A DNA stretch of 64,000 bases from Oscillatoria salina IIICB1 (lineage in GTDB: Bacteria > Cyanobacteriota > Cyanobacteriia > Cyanobacteriales > SIO1D9), in NCBI RefSeq assembly GCF_020144665.1, contig NZ_JAAHBQ010000007.1, forward strand, positions 37,504 through 101,503. Direction: 5' to 3'. A program made the position numbers and the translations under genes. Below are positions 55,592 through 64,000 of this stretch, piece after piece. The notes under the pieces were generated by a model. That model was given only the letters and a program-made list of their open reading frames with translations. It was not told the DNA's origin and did no database searches. Numbering within the stretch: the first letter of the stretch is position 1; the number at the start of each line of letters is the position of its first letter.

Positions 55592-55832
55592 AGATTAGCG
55601 ATTGGCGATCGCTGCTTAATTCCATTAAAATGCCATCGGTGAGCGAAGCGATCGCGATTTTCCTATTTCTAGCCAAAATTTATCCGGGACAACCCCAGAG
55701 AGCCAAGAATATTAATTATTGTGGAACTAACTTATCGTCTCCACACTTGCGATCCTACCTGGTTGAGCGAGTTCATTTTCTTAACAGTTAAATTCAAGCT
55801 CTTAATTCAGGGTTTTGAACCATAGCATCCCT

Positions 55833-56375
55833 ATGAAAAAAATTTCTAAACCACTAACTTCTCTTTTGGCTGGAATCTTACTCATCGGCTTAAGTAGCTG
55901 TAATCTAGCTTCTACAGAAAAAAACTCTCTTGGAGAAAGATTGCCTGAATCTCCTCAGAGCGAAACTTCTACTCCTAATCCGAAGAGCAATCAAAGTCAA
56001 TCTCTCAAAGCTAACCAACCGAATACAGTTACAGTTAACGTCTACCATGCCGATAGTCAGTGCCAAACGCTCGTACCGGAAACAGTAGCTGTTCCCGATG
56101 ATAACTCCATAGAAGCAGCGATCGCCAAAGTCCTCGAATATAAAAACACTACTGATTTTGAACTAGCGGGATATCGCATCAATGTCAATTCCCAAAACGG
56201 TGTCGCTACTTTAGATTTGCGGGTTGCACCTGACTCACCCCGACAGTTTGTTTCTCTCTCTAGTTGTGAAAAATTTGCCTTATTTGGTAGTCTCCAAAAA
56301 ACGCTTACCGATAATACACAATGGGACATTAAAGAAGTAATTTTCACCGAAAAAGGCGAAGAAATTTTGCTCTAG
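55833..56375 (+). CDS. GerMN-domain lipoprotein
   Basis: 180 residues from ATG 55833; a TTG six codons earlier is less likely. The signal peptide ends in the lipobox LIGLSSC, so it should be a lipoprotein. A linker rich in Ser/Pro/Asn follows, then a domain with VTVNVYHADSQCQTLVPE, NSQNGVATLDLRV and SSCEKFALFGSLQKTLT, typical of GerMN (spore germination/sporulation-like) domains, which occur in non-sporulating bacteria too. Role in this organism is unknown. It lies convergent with the GGDEF-EAL gene. Confidence 0.78.
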   Translation: MKKISKPLTSLLAGILLIGLSSCNLASTEKNSLGERLPESPQSETSTPNPKSNQSQSLKANQPNTVTVNVYHADSQCQTLVPETVAVPDDNSIEAAIAKVLEYKNTTDFELAGYRINVNSQNGVATLDLRVAPDSPRQFVSLSSCEKFALFGSLQKTLTDNTQWDIKEVIFTEKGEEILL

Positions 56376-56407
56376 TTTCTCGTGCGATCCCGGCATCTAA
56401 TCTTCAT

Positions 56408-59400
56408 TCATCTCTCCGCTAAATCGAATATTTTAGCGGGAGTTTTTTGCATAATCCGAATCAATTCTCCAGCAACTTTACTATCTACAGGCTTACTAAA
56501 GAAGTATCCCTGCGCTGATTCACACCCTAACTCTTGCAATTTTTCTAGCTGTAGTTTCGTTTCTACACCTTCGGCGACTACATCCATACCGAGATTGTGA
56601 GCTAACATCACGATTGTGCGGACAATTTCTGTACCACTGTCAGCAGTTCCCAATCGACTTAAAAAAGAGCGATCGATTTTTAAAGTATCGATAGGAAACT
56701 CATGTAAGCGACTTAAAGAAGAATAACCTGTCCCAAAATCATCAATACACAATTTAATTCCCTTAGCTTTAAGCTGCTTGACTGCGGAATCAGAGTTAGC
56801 TACTGTTTCTAGGAAGCAACTTTCAGTAATTTCTAATTTTAAACAGTGGGGTTTAATTTTAGTGTGGCGACAAATTTGTGCCAAAGTCTCGCAAAAATTA
56901 ATTTGTTTAAACTGAACGCCAGAGAGGTTCACACTCATAACTAAATTATCTGCTTCTCCCGATTGCTGCCATTCACCTAGCTGCTGACAAGCTTCTTGGA
57001 GAACCCACCAACCTAGCGAGTCAATTAAGCCCATTTCTTCTGTTACGGGGATGAACTCACTGGGAAAAATTAAACCACGAATCGGATGATTCCAACGCAC
57101 TAAGGCTTCAAATCCAATTATTTGCCTTGTTGCTAGTTCAATAATTGGTTGATAATCAAGGAAAAATTCTTCTCTTTCCAGCGCCCGACGCAAATCATTT
57201 TCCAACTGCATTCGAGCCATGACGCCAATTTGCATAGCTGGATTAAAAACTTCGTAAGGTAATTGCCTAAGTTTTGCCTGATACATAGCTACGTCTGCAT
57301 CGCGAAGCAAATCTTCTGGTTGCTGGTAATTAAAACTGCTAAAACTGATGCCAATGCTAGCTCCGGTAAAAACTTCATAGTTATGTAATTGAAAAGGTTG
57401 TTTGAGTCGCTCTTCAATTAGTTGGGCTATTTGAATTGCTTGGGAAAAATCTTCAATTCCTTCGAGTAAAATTGCAAATTCATCTCCTCCCAGACGAGCT
57501 ACTTTTTTCGTTATCGGTAAGGAAGTTTGCAACCAAGCCGCAAAACTTTTCAGTAATTCATCGCCTACGGGGTGTCCCAAACTATCGTTAACTACTTTAA
57601 AGCGATCGAGATCGATAAAAAGTAAGGCGTAAAGATAATTTCGATTTAAATGAGCTAACTCGATCGCGTATTTGAGCCGTTTCATAAACCAGTCGCGGTT
57701 GTGCAAACCTGTGAGACTGTCGTGAGTGGCTTCGTGGATGAGTTTTTCTTCGGCAAGGCGGCGGGCAGTAATATCTTCTACTGTACCTTCGTAATAAATT
57801 ATTTCTCCGTTTTTGTTTTTGACGGCGCGAGCATTTTCACTAATCCAAATCGTGCTACCATCTTTGCGATAAACTTCTGATTCAAATGCGGATACACGCC
57901 CGTATTTTTCCATTAATTTGGCAAAATAAGTGCGGCGGTGGGGATCGACATACAGTTGACCGCCAATGTTAGTTAAAATTTGGATCAGTTCTGCTGGGGA
58001 ATCGTAGCCGTAGATATTGGCTAGGGCAGGATTAGCACTTAAATAACGTCCGTCGGGTAAGGTTTGAAAAATGCCTTGAGTGATGTTTTCAAAGATACTG
58101 CGATATTTGGCTTCTGCTTCTTTGAGTGCTGTTTCTGCTTGTTTGCGTTCGATCGCGATCCGAGTTAAGTTAGTTGTGTCTTCGAGTAACTGCCAGTCTG
58201 AGGGTGTAGGCGTACGTGGTTGGCGATAGTAAATAGCAAATGTGCCGAAGATTTTACCTTGGCTAGAAGATATTGGTGTAGACCAACAAGCTCGTAGTCC
58301 ATGACTTAAGGCTAGAGAGCGGTAATTTTCCCAGAGGGGATCGCTGGCAATATCTGTAACTATAACTGGTTTTTGATAATAGGCGGCTGTACCGCAGGAA
58401 CCAGCATGGGGAGAGATTTCTATTTGGGAGAGAGCTTGAATATAACTTTGAGGTAAACTAGGAGCGGCTAGAATCTGTAAATGTTTTCCTTGGGCATCAA
58501 CAACTAAAATTGAACCTAATAAACCGTCTGAGTTGGCTTCGATGCTTTTGACTAAGATATTTAAAGTATCTTCTAGAGATGCGTCGCTGGCAATGGTTTC
58601 TAGGACTTGTTTCTGACTTGCTAAAAGATCTTCTGCTTGTTTGCGATCGCTGATATCTCTGGATACAGCCACTATTTCGCATACTTGTCCCTTCTGGCGA
58701 TCTACGCTTCCTGCTTTAGTAAAGCGATCGTTGATTCTTTTGATGCTTGTTTCTAACCAAATGTATTTGCCATTTTTGTGCTGAATGCGATAAGTAATTG
58801 TCTGGTTGGTGGTAAGGTCTTCTAAGGTGCTGTTATATTGTTGAATTACTTCTAAGTCTTGCGGATGAAACAATTCGTAGGGAGAACGACCGATTAATTC
58901 TGATGGTTCGTATCCTAGGAGAGTTTTACAAGCGGGAGATACATAAGTAAAAACTCCATCTCTTCGATGTCGAGAAATCAGATCGGTGGCGTTTTCTGCT
59001 AGCAGTCGATATCTCTCTTCGCTTTCTCGTAATGCTTGTTCTGCTTCCTTACTTTTCGTAATGTCGGTGATAAATCCCTCTACGTCAATTAGTTCTCCGG
59101 AGGGGCTAAAAATACCTCTACCTGTTTCCCAAAACCATTTTTTCTCTCCGCTTTTGGTTCTGATCCGATATTCTACTTCATAAGGTTCTTGAGCCGCGAT
59201 CGCTGTTTCGATCTTCTCTAATACGTTTGACAAATCTTTTGCATAAATAATATCGTTATATTCCATTTCCCCTTTGTTGGTTAGTTCTTCGGCTCGATAA
59301 CCCGTTAAAGCAAATACTCCTTTACTAAGATATTTCATTGACCACTTGCCATCATTGATGCAAGAGAATACTATCCCAGGCAATAAGTCAATAAAAATAC

Positions 59401-59464
59401 TTAGTCTACTTTTGCTTTCTCCCTTTTTTAGTTTTGCTTGTTCGCTGGCAATAGTTTCCTGCAC
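56408..59464 (-). CDS. PAS-GAF-PAS-GGDEF-EAL c-di-GMP protein
   Basis: 1018 residues from a GTG start. Two PAS/PAC domains (about 20-275), GAF (about 285-440), PAS/PAC (about 450-575), GGDEF (about 585-745) with ARLGGDEFAIL, and EAL (about 760-1010) with FEALVRWNHP, LKLEITES and CIDDFGTGYSSLSRL. Both catalytic signatures are intact, so it could make and break c-di-GMP. Which activity dominates cannot be read. The GAF has no bilin Cys motif that I can see. It is close to, but not in, the kinase-DGC operon. Confidence 0.92.
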   Translation of the reverse strand: MQETIASEQAKLKKGESKSRLSIFIDLLPGIVFSCINDGKWSMKYLSKGVFALTGYRAEELTNKGEMEYNDIIYAKDLSNVLEKIETAIAAQEPYEVEYRIRTKSGEKKWFWETGRGIFSPSGELIDVEGFITDITKSKEAEQALRESEERYRLLAENATDLISRHRRDGVFTYVSPACKTLLGYEPSELIGRSPYELFHPQDLEVIQQYNSTLEDLTTNQTITYRIQHKNGKYIWLETSIKRINDRFTKAGSVDRQKGQVCEIVAVSRDISDRKQAEDLLASQKQVLETIASDASLEDTLNILVKSIEANSDGLLGSILVVDAQGKHLQILAAPSLPQSYIQALSQIEISPHAGSCGTAAYYQKPVIVTDIASDPLWENYRSLALSHGLRACWSTPISSSQGKIFGTFAIYYRQPRTPTPSDWQLLEDTTNLTRIAIERKQAETALKEAEAKYRSIFENITQGIFQTLPDGRYLSANPALANIYGYDSPAELIQILTNIGGQLYVDPHRRTYFAKLMEKYGRVSAFESEVYRKDGSTIWISENARAVKNKNGEIIYYEGTVEDITARRLAEEKLIHEATHDSLTGLHNRDWFMKRLKYAIELAHLNRNYLYALLFIDLDRFKVVNDSLGHPVGDELLKSFAAWLQTSLPITKKVARLGGDEFAILLEGIEDFSQAIQIAQLIEERLKQPFQLHNYEVFTGASIGISFSSFNYQQPEDLLRDADVAMYQAKLRQLPYEVFNPAMQIGVMARMQLENDLRRALEREEFFLDYQPIIELATRQIIGFEALVRWNHPIRGLIFPSEFIPVTEEMGLIDSLGWWVLQEACQQLGEWQQSGEADNLVMSVNLSGVQFKQINFCETLAQICRHTKIKPHCLKLEITESCFLETVANSDSAVKQLKAKGIKLCIDDFGTGYSSLSRLHEFPIDTLKIDRSFLSRLGTADSGTEIVRTIVMLAHNLGMDVVAEGVETKLQLEKLQELGCESAQGYFFSKPVDSKVAGELIRIMQKTPAKIFDLAER

Positions 59465-59938
59465 GAGCGCAATAACCTCCTCTGCGACCCGGGGAACAAT
59501 TTGAGTTTCGTCTTCCCACTTTTTCTCTTCAGTAACAATTTATACTGATTTTTTTCTTTTTCTGATTTTAGCCTTATCTATTCCTGGAGATAGTTAATAA
59601 TTTTACCCTCAAAAATCAGCTTAACAACAATTTTCCTCGCTTTAGTTGCTTGGTTTATTTATCTTGGCATATTTCTATCTTCAAAAAAATATTTATGGCG
59701 CTTTCTTGACAATTTTCCCTTCTTTAATTTAACTTTTTATCTGTTATATAACATCTTTTTTCTCAGCGTCTACTTATTTTTAAGAGTATTTTGTTTATTT
59801 CTGTAAAGAATGGTAACATTAAATTAACTTTTTGGGCAAGCAAAGTCTTCAAACTCAAGCAAAGATTGAGCTTAAGCTTGAATAGGGAAAATTAACTATT
59901 GTCAAAATTACTCTCTTGAGATTTGACCAAGAATAATG
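59465..59938. other. AT-rich intergenic region
   Basis: About 470 bp, strongly AT-rich, without genes. It should contain the promoter of the GGDEF-EAL gene. No hairpin or repeat stands out. A short TTAAGCTTGAA lies near 59872. Confidence 0.35.
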
Positions 59939-60340
59939 GGTTTCAAGCCCCGTCCTTATAGGACGGCTTTGATGCTATTCTAAGAAAGTAGCCTGGTACA
60001 GACAGGATTCGTCGGTACTGTCTTAAGTTGACGACGTAAAGCGATACCAGTACATGAGGCGCGAACAACCTCTTAAAAAACGCACCGGACTCGACAGAGT
60101 ACCGAAAACCAGTGGTTAAGAAATTTGCTTTTTCGAGTATCGTGGGGCGCACGAGAATTTACGCTTGGGGAGATATATCCCACTGGAACTAATTGCCGCT
60201 CTTGATAAAATTGCTTTTTTGTTAATTTGTCAAGGGAGGGGTCGAATCGGCGAGACTGATTCCTTTTAGTTGTAAGGAGTGTCGTTGAACCAAGAATCCC
60301 CGCGCCTTTAGGCAGGGGAGCGTCAAACGACTGAGACAAC
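59939..60340 (+). mobile_element. decayed IS200/IS605-like remnant without a usable tnpB
   Basis: A left-end-like hairpin region begins GGGTTTCAAGCCCC then GTCC-TTATA-GGAC (59939-59967). The right end contains GAATCCCCGCGCC-TTTAG-GCAGGGGAG (about 60293-60321), which matches the hairpin found after tnpB in cyanobacterial IS605 elements. The ~350 bp between hold broken frames on both strands. It is either a MITE-like derivative or an eroded TnpB copy. It lies between two minus-strand genes. Confidence 0.5.
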
Positions 60341-60413
60341 CTACACCCCCAAAAGACTATCGGGTAGGAATCGAAACGATCGCGATTCTGAGGGTAAAAT
60401 TTGATCTGGGGAT

Positions 60414-61205
60414 TTAGTCTAGTTCGAGAATTACCGGAGCGTGATCGCTAGGTTTGACTTGCTTTCTCGGCGTCACATCAATTGTACAAGACTTTGCTCG
60501 ATCGTAAAGATTCATTGTGAGATAGTGATGGTCAATGCGCCAACCTCTGTTACCCTGGAAGGCGCGAGTGCGATAGTCCCACCAACTATAATGTCCCCCT
60601 TCACTGGTAAACTTACGAAAGGCATCAGCTAAACCAATTTCTAAAACGGCTTGTAATGCTTGTCTTTCCGCAGGAGAGGACATGATCTGCTTTTCTTTTC
60701 CTTCAGGGTTATGAATATCTCGATCTTCTAAGGCAATATTAATATCTCCGCAGACACATAAATTGCCTGGGGGTTTAGCTTGTAAAATTTGCAGATATTC
60801 CCGCAAAAGTTTTAACCAATTGAGTTTATAGGTGTATTTCTCGCTACCGACAGCCGAACCGTTGGGAACGTAAAGATTAACTAAACGTATTCCGGCAACT
60901 ACGCCGCTAATGACCCTTTTTTGTGCGTCAAACTCGCCGACTTGCTCTCCGCCTAAAATCGGCGTAAAACCAATTATGACATCTTCTAGGGGTGTTTTAC
61001 TGAAGATAGCCACGCCGTTATAAGCTTTTTGTCCGGAAATATAAAGATGATAGCCTAACTCCTCAAAAGTTTTTCGGGGAAAATCTTGGTCGATTACTTT
61101 GGTTTCTTGTAAGCAAAGAACATCAACTGGATTCGCCTCTAACCAGTTTACTACCTGCGGCGATCGCGTGCGGATTGAGTTGACATTCCAAGTGGCTATT
61201 TTCAT
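60414..61205 (-). CDS. xth: Exodeoxyribonuclease III
   Basis: AP endonuclease and 3'-5' exonuclease. 263 residues. Motifs: ATWNVNSIRTR, VLCLQETKV with the metal Glu, GDINIALEDRDIHNP, WWDYRTRAF, RIDHHYLT and PSDHAPVIL with the catalytic Asp-His. All intact. Stands alone, 73 bp after the IS remnant. Confidence 0.95.
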   Translation of the reverse strand: MKIATWNVNSIRTRSPQVVNWLEANPVDVLCLQETKVIDQDFPRKTFEELGYHLYISGQKAYNGVAIFSKTPLEDVIIGFTPILGGEQVGEFDAQKRVISGVVAGIRLVNLYVPNGSAVGSEKYTYKLNWLKLLREYLQILQAKPPGNLCVCGDINIALEDRDIHNPEGKEKQIMSSPAERQALQAVLEIGLADAFRKFTSEGGHYSWWDYRTRAFQGNRGWRIDHHYLTMNLYDRAKSCTIDVTPRKQVKPSDHAPVILELD

Positions 61206-61479
61206 TCTTGATTACTAATTTAGGTAGTTACTATTGGGGAAATGGCTGTTTGTGCAGTCAGTTTCAACCCAGTTCTTAGCATACCCTGATTTTAGTTCTC
61301 TCTTTCCCATTGCTCTAGCTAACTGACTGCTGAACCCAATTTAACTAACTTTTAATGCTTACCAAATGTCCAACTTGGTGATGAGTATAGTCAACAAACT
61401 CAACTGCGATCGCAACTATTAATTTTCCCAACTATCTTGAATCAAATTGTTGCCAAAATGTCTTTTTTGTGCTTCTTTC
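61206..61479. other. intergenic region after the xth start
   Basis: About 270 bp with the xth promoter (leftward). No gene, hairpin or repeat supported. Confidence 0.35.
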
Positions 61480-61770
61480 TCAACAATAGCAACGAATATC
61501 TTCGCCACATTCGTCAGCTAAATAACAGAGTGCGCGGAATCTTAAACCAACTACTTCTTCGTAAAGTGGATTTAATTTGCACAACGGCGGAATGTGAGCA
61601 ATTTTACGCCCAAATAAATAAATATCTCTCTCGAAAGGACATTGTACTGGTATAGTTCGACAAAGTAAATGTGCTATCCATTGATTCTTAATTTTTACTT
61701 GATTTAACCATTGACGAAGTGGATATAACCAGTCAATTGATTGGTTTCTTCCGAAAATTAGTGTATTCAT
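61480..61770 (-). CDS. Mo-dependent nitrogenase C-terminal-domain-like protein
   Basis: 96 residues from ATG 61770; a GTG at 61803 would add 11 residues. WLYPLRQWLNQVKIKN, then CPFERDIYLFGRKIAHIPPL, CKLNPLYEEVVGLRFRAL, and CYLADECGED match the cyanobacterial family named after a Mo-nitrogenase C-terminal domain (PF06967, from memory). Four Cys (TIPVQCPFE, PPLCKLN, ALCYLAD, RCYC) are retained. The family name is by domain similarity and does not imply nitrogen fixation; no nif gene is in the window. Confidence 0.75.
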   Translation of the reverse strand: MNTLIFGRNQSIDWLYPLRQWLNQVKIKNQWIAHLLCRTIPVQCPFERDIYLFGRKIAHIPPLCKLNPLYEEVVGLRFRALCYLADECGEDIRCYC

Positions 61771-61803
61771 CTTTTGGAGGTTGTTATTGGTTATGTCAAA
61801 CAC

Positions 61804-62125
61804 GATCGGCTTTCAATTAACTTCTATAATTTGAGTCTAACCATAAATAAAAGAAATCGCCAGGGTTTATAAATATAAAAAATTTTTATCAATTATAAAT
61901 TTGACTTAACTCCCGTCTCCTGGAGGGAAAAAAGTGAATCTCGCCCCAATTTGTTTATTTTCTGATTGGAGGAAATAATTTACCTCTTAAGGAGGAATAC
62001 ATCGGCTAATTTTTCTCCCTAAGAGTGATGAAGAGACGAGCTTATTTATTTAAATTGAGAGGTAGTATAGCAACTTAATCTACTAAGTTTAGCTGAATCT
62101 ATAACGATAATAAAAAGAGGTTATT
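61804..62125. other. intergenic region between nitrogenase-like and secreted protein genes
   Basis: About 320 bp, AT-rich. It has CTCCCGTCTCCTGGAGGGAAA with an imperfect inverted repeat (about 61912-61932). A good ribosome binding site (AGAGG) precedes 62126. No gene supported. Confidence 0.35.
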
Positions 62126-62584
62126 ATGAAGAGCGCAACTCGAATTACTTTAGCAACCACCTTAGCATCAATTACGGCTATAGGCGCAGGATTCGGTTTT
62201 GCCAAAACCACAACTGCATCGCCGACATTCAGTCAAAATTCGTTGATAATCAGTGATTGTAGTCGCTCTGGTTGCACTTCCTATCGAGCCAACTACGAAG
62301 ACGCGATCGCGCAAGGTATAATCGAAAGACCATCGCTAGTAGCTGATGAAAATGAAGCGGTAAATCTCGCTAGACAAGCTTTAGATCGAGATAATAAAGA
62401 AGAAGCTGCTCGTCGTCTTGCTCAAGCTTTAGTAATTATCTCTGAAGCAGAAAGTCAAGAACAAGCATTAGCCGCAGAAAGAGCATTAGATGCGGAACTT
62501 TTAGAAGAAAGAGGACAAACTTTACGGGAAACTCTACCCTTATTCGGAGAAATTTTCCCACTCATAGAAAATCCTTACAGCTAA
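62126..62584 (+). CDS. Exported small protein of unknown function
   Basis: 152 residues. A signal peptide at 1-31 (ITLATTLASITAIGAGFGFA, then AKTTTAS) is followed by a Cys pair (DCSRSGCTSY) and a mostly helical body rich in Glu/Ala (NKEEAARRLAQALVIISEAE). No family recognised. It should be periplasmic or secreted. It stands alone with its own ribosome binding site. Confidence 0.75.
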   Translation: MKSATRITLATTLASITAIGAGFGFAKTTTASPTFSQNSLIISDCSRSGCTSYRANYEDAIAQGIIERPSLVADENEAVNLARQALDRDNKEEAARRLAQALVIISEAESQEQALAAERALDAELLEERGQTLRETLPLFGEIFPLIENPYS

Positions 62585-62656
62585 CCAAAATCTTGAATCT
62601 AATCCTGTAAACTACAAGATAAGTGTAGTTTGACAAGAAGCTGAGGAGAAAACACC

Positions 62657-62866
62657 ATGACAGAAATTATTTTTTTAGTCGAGGACGATCCTGAAGGTGG
62701 CTATGTAGCCAGAGCAATCGGTGAATCTATCTTTACTCAGTCTGATAGCATTCAAGAACTACGAGAAATGGTTAAAGATGCTGTTCATTGTCATTATCCT
62801 GATGAAGCAACTCGTCCAAAACTAATCCGTTTACATATCGTTCATGATGAGGTTATTGCTTCATGA
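62657..62866 (+). CDS. hicB: HicB-like antitoxin
   Basis: 69 residues. EDDPEGGYVARAIGESIFTQ has the partially degraded RNase H-like fold of HicB. There is no C-terminal DNA-binding domain, so it is the short HicB type. A good ribosome binding site (GAGGAGAAA) precedes it. Its stop overlaps the hicA start (ATGA), typical of a toxin-antitoxin pair with the antitoxin first. Confidence 0.8.
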   Translation: MTEIIFLVEDDPEGGYVARAIGESIFTQSDSIQELREMVKDAVHCHYPDEATRPKLIRLHIVHDEVIAS

Positions 62867-63105
62867 AGTTGCCGAGAGATTTATCTGGTGATGAACTCGC
62901 AAAAGCTCTGCAAAAATTAGGATATGCGGTTGACCACCAAACAGGTAGTCATCTAAGATTAACAACTCAAGAGAACGGAGAGCATCATGTTACTATTCCT
63001 AACCACAAACCGATTAAAGTAGGTACGCTTAGTGCAATCTTAAGAGATATTGAAAACCACTTTAAGATAACTCGTGAGGAACTTTTAGAGCAACTTTTCT
63101 CTTAA
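62863..63105 (+). CDS. hicA: HicA-like toxin (mRNA interferase)
   Basis: 80 residues. The HicA signature is HQTGSHLRLT, with the catalytic His in GSHLRL, and HHVTIPNHKPIKVGTLSAIL follows. It is a dsRNA-binding-like mRNA interferase counteracted by HicB. It overlaps hicB by 4 bp. All key residues are present, so it should be active. Confidence 0.88.
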   Translation: MKLPRDLSGDELAKALQKLGYAVDHQTGSHLRLTTQENGEHHVTIPNHKPIKVGTLSAILRDIENHFKITREELLEQLFS

Positions 63106-63298
63106 TTAATTAGTTATTTCAATTTCCTTCAAGCAATCTGGGATAGATTCAAAAACAGCTTAAACAGCGATCGCATTCAGCTTCAAGTAACTTTATAAAA
63201 TTTGCTCTTTAGCGATCGCTCTTTCAAAAATAGAGAAGATTACCTGGAAAATCAGCTAGAATTAACCAAAATCTCTTGAAGTATCTCAAGGCTAAATC

Positions 63299-63652
63299 AT
63301 GCAGATAAAAGTCGAAGTTCCAGATGAATTGGCGATACGATTGAGTTCGTTCGAAGATCAGTTACCACAAATTTTAGAACTGGGTTTGCGGGAATGGAGT
63401 GCAGATGCTCAATCTGGATTTTCTGGATTGGCAGATGTTGTCGAATTTTTGGTAAATCTTCCCACTCCAGAGGAAATTTTGGCTTTAAAACCCTCTGAAG
63501 CATTACAAAAGCAGATCGAAAATTTGCTGGAAAAAAATAGGACAGTTGGGTTGACACCTGAAGAGGAAAGATCGTGGCAACAATATGAATATGTTGAGCA
63601 TTTGGTGCGGGTAGCTAAAGCTAAAGCATTACTGAAACTTAAGGGATCGTAA
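63299..63652 (+). CDS. Small protein paired with an HNH endonuclease
   Basis: 117 residues, mostly helical, acidic. It starts MQIKVEVPDELAIRLSSFED and looks like the small partner often found upstream of HNH genes in cyanobacteria. Its stop is 3 bp before the HNH start. Function unknown; a possible antitoxin-like role is inference. Confidence 0.7.
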   Translation: MQIKVEVPDELAIRLSSFEDQLPQILELGLREWSADAQSGFSGLADVVEFLVNLPTPEEILALKPSEALQKQIENLLEKNRTVGLTPEEERSWQQYEYVEHLVRVAKAKALLKLKGS

Positions 63653-63655
63653 AGC

Positions 63656-64000
63656 ATGAGCAAGGCTTATGTTTCTGCTGCACTCAGACGCTTAGTTTGC
63701 GATCGCGCTCATTTTGCTTGTGAGTATTGTTTAATGCGGTGAAATTTCAGTTTTTGTTCCCCATGAGATCGATCGTATCATTGCGGAAAAGCACGGTGGA
63801 CAAACAGAGGAAAATAATTTGGCGTTAGCTTGTACAATCTGCAACAAGTATAAAGGGAGCGATCTGGCTTCAATCGATCCCATAAATGGAGAAATGGTGA
63901 GATTGTATCATCCTCGTCGCGATCGCTGGCTTGACCATTTTAAATTAGAAAAAGGCGAAATTATACCATTAACTGCTATTGGAAGAGTAACAGTGAAATT
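63656..64000 (+). pseudogene. HNH endonuclease, frameshifted and with a lost catalytic His, cut by the window end
   Basis: ATG 63656 gives MSKAYVSAALRRLVCDRAHF then ACEYCLMR and a stop at 63740. From 63738 in the next frame the domain continues: GEISVFVPHEIDRIIAEKHG, then ENNLALACTICNKYKGSDLA. In the family the motif is EIDHIIAEKHGG, so the first catalytic His reads Arg here. Zinc-type Cys pairs (CEYC, CTIC) are kept. A frameshift plus a lost catalytic residue argue for a dead gene rather than a sequencing error, though the frameshift alone could be one. Confidence 0.72.

Noticed and set aside
61437..61655. Plus-strand frame over the nitrogenase-like gene
   Set aside because: Antisense to a recognisable conserved protein.

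Overview
The window is chromosomal DNA from a cyanobacterium, most likely a filamentous (Oscillatoriales-like) one. Evidence: the HIP1 octamer GCGATCGC is scattered through almost every gene. There is a GAF-GAF-PAS adenylate cyclase, Ftn2/ZipN, DUF2839, DUF2358 and DUF4912 proteins, an arogenate-type TyrA, many multi-domain PAS/GAF signalling proteins, IS200/IS605 (TnpB) relics, and short repeats in the gaps between genes. The genus cannot be fixed from the sequence alone.

Layout. 1-7.1 kb: 5'-truncated recN, a CyaB-type adenylate cyclase and a CHASE2 Ser/Thr kinase. 7.1-13.1 kb: core metabolism, with an HdrB-like Fe-S protein, acpP-fabF, transketolase and tyrA. 13.4-18.5 kb: a deleted TnpB, a pentapeptide-repeat protein, a DinG-like helicase that has lost its ATPase motifs, DUF2839, a block of tandem palindromic repeats and an FMN reductase. 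18.8-27.1 kb: glycogen phosphorylase, a small conserved protein, pdhA with a TnpB relic just upstream, and the divisome protein Ftn2. 27.9-32.8 kb: a DUF4912 protein with two minisatellites in its coding sequence, a small run ending in an ArsA/Get3-like ATPase, and a Uma2-family protein.

32.9-39.7 kb holds the least explained part: two large, AT-rich, co-oriented genes. One is a 1233-residue helicase-like protein and the other a 1000-residue protein of no family I recognise. They lie next to dnaN. 39.8-42.7 kb is the likely replication origin: dnaN and dnaA flank a 280-bp gap with three DnaA-box-like 9-mers. After def come an Rpn-like protein whose 3' end has been duplicated in tandem twice, an unknown gene, mutL and another unknown gene.

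48.3-59.5 kb is a signalling cluster. A 1469-residue hybrid kinase carries an apparently intact LOV domain and a GAF with both cysteines of a DXCF cyanobacteriochrome. It is followed by a response regulator and an Hpt-REC-REC-GGDEF protein. A GGDEF-EAL protein lies nearby, and together these suggest a light to c-di-GMP circuit. 59.9-64 kb: an IS relic, xth, a nitrogenase C-domain-like protein, a secreted protein, HicB/HicA, and an HNH endonuclease pseudogene cut by the window end.

The strongest candidates for something undescribed are the helicase plus 1000-residue pair (32878-39663) and the LOV plus DXCF-GAF kinase (50535-54944). I saw no tRNA, rRNA, riboswitch or CRISPR array. Family calls are from reading motifs by eye; no database search was run.
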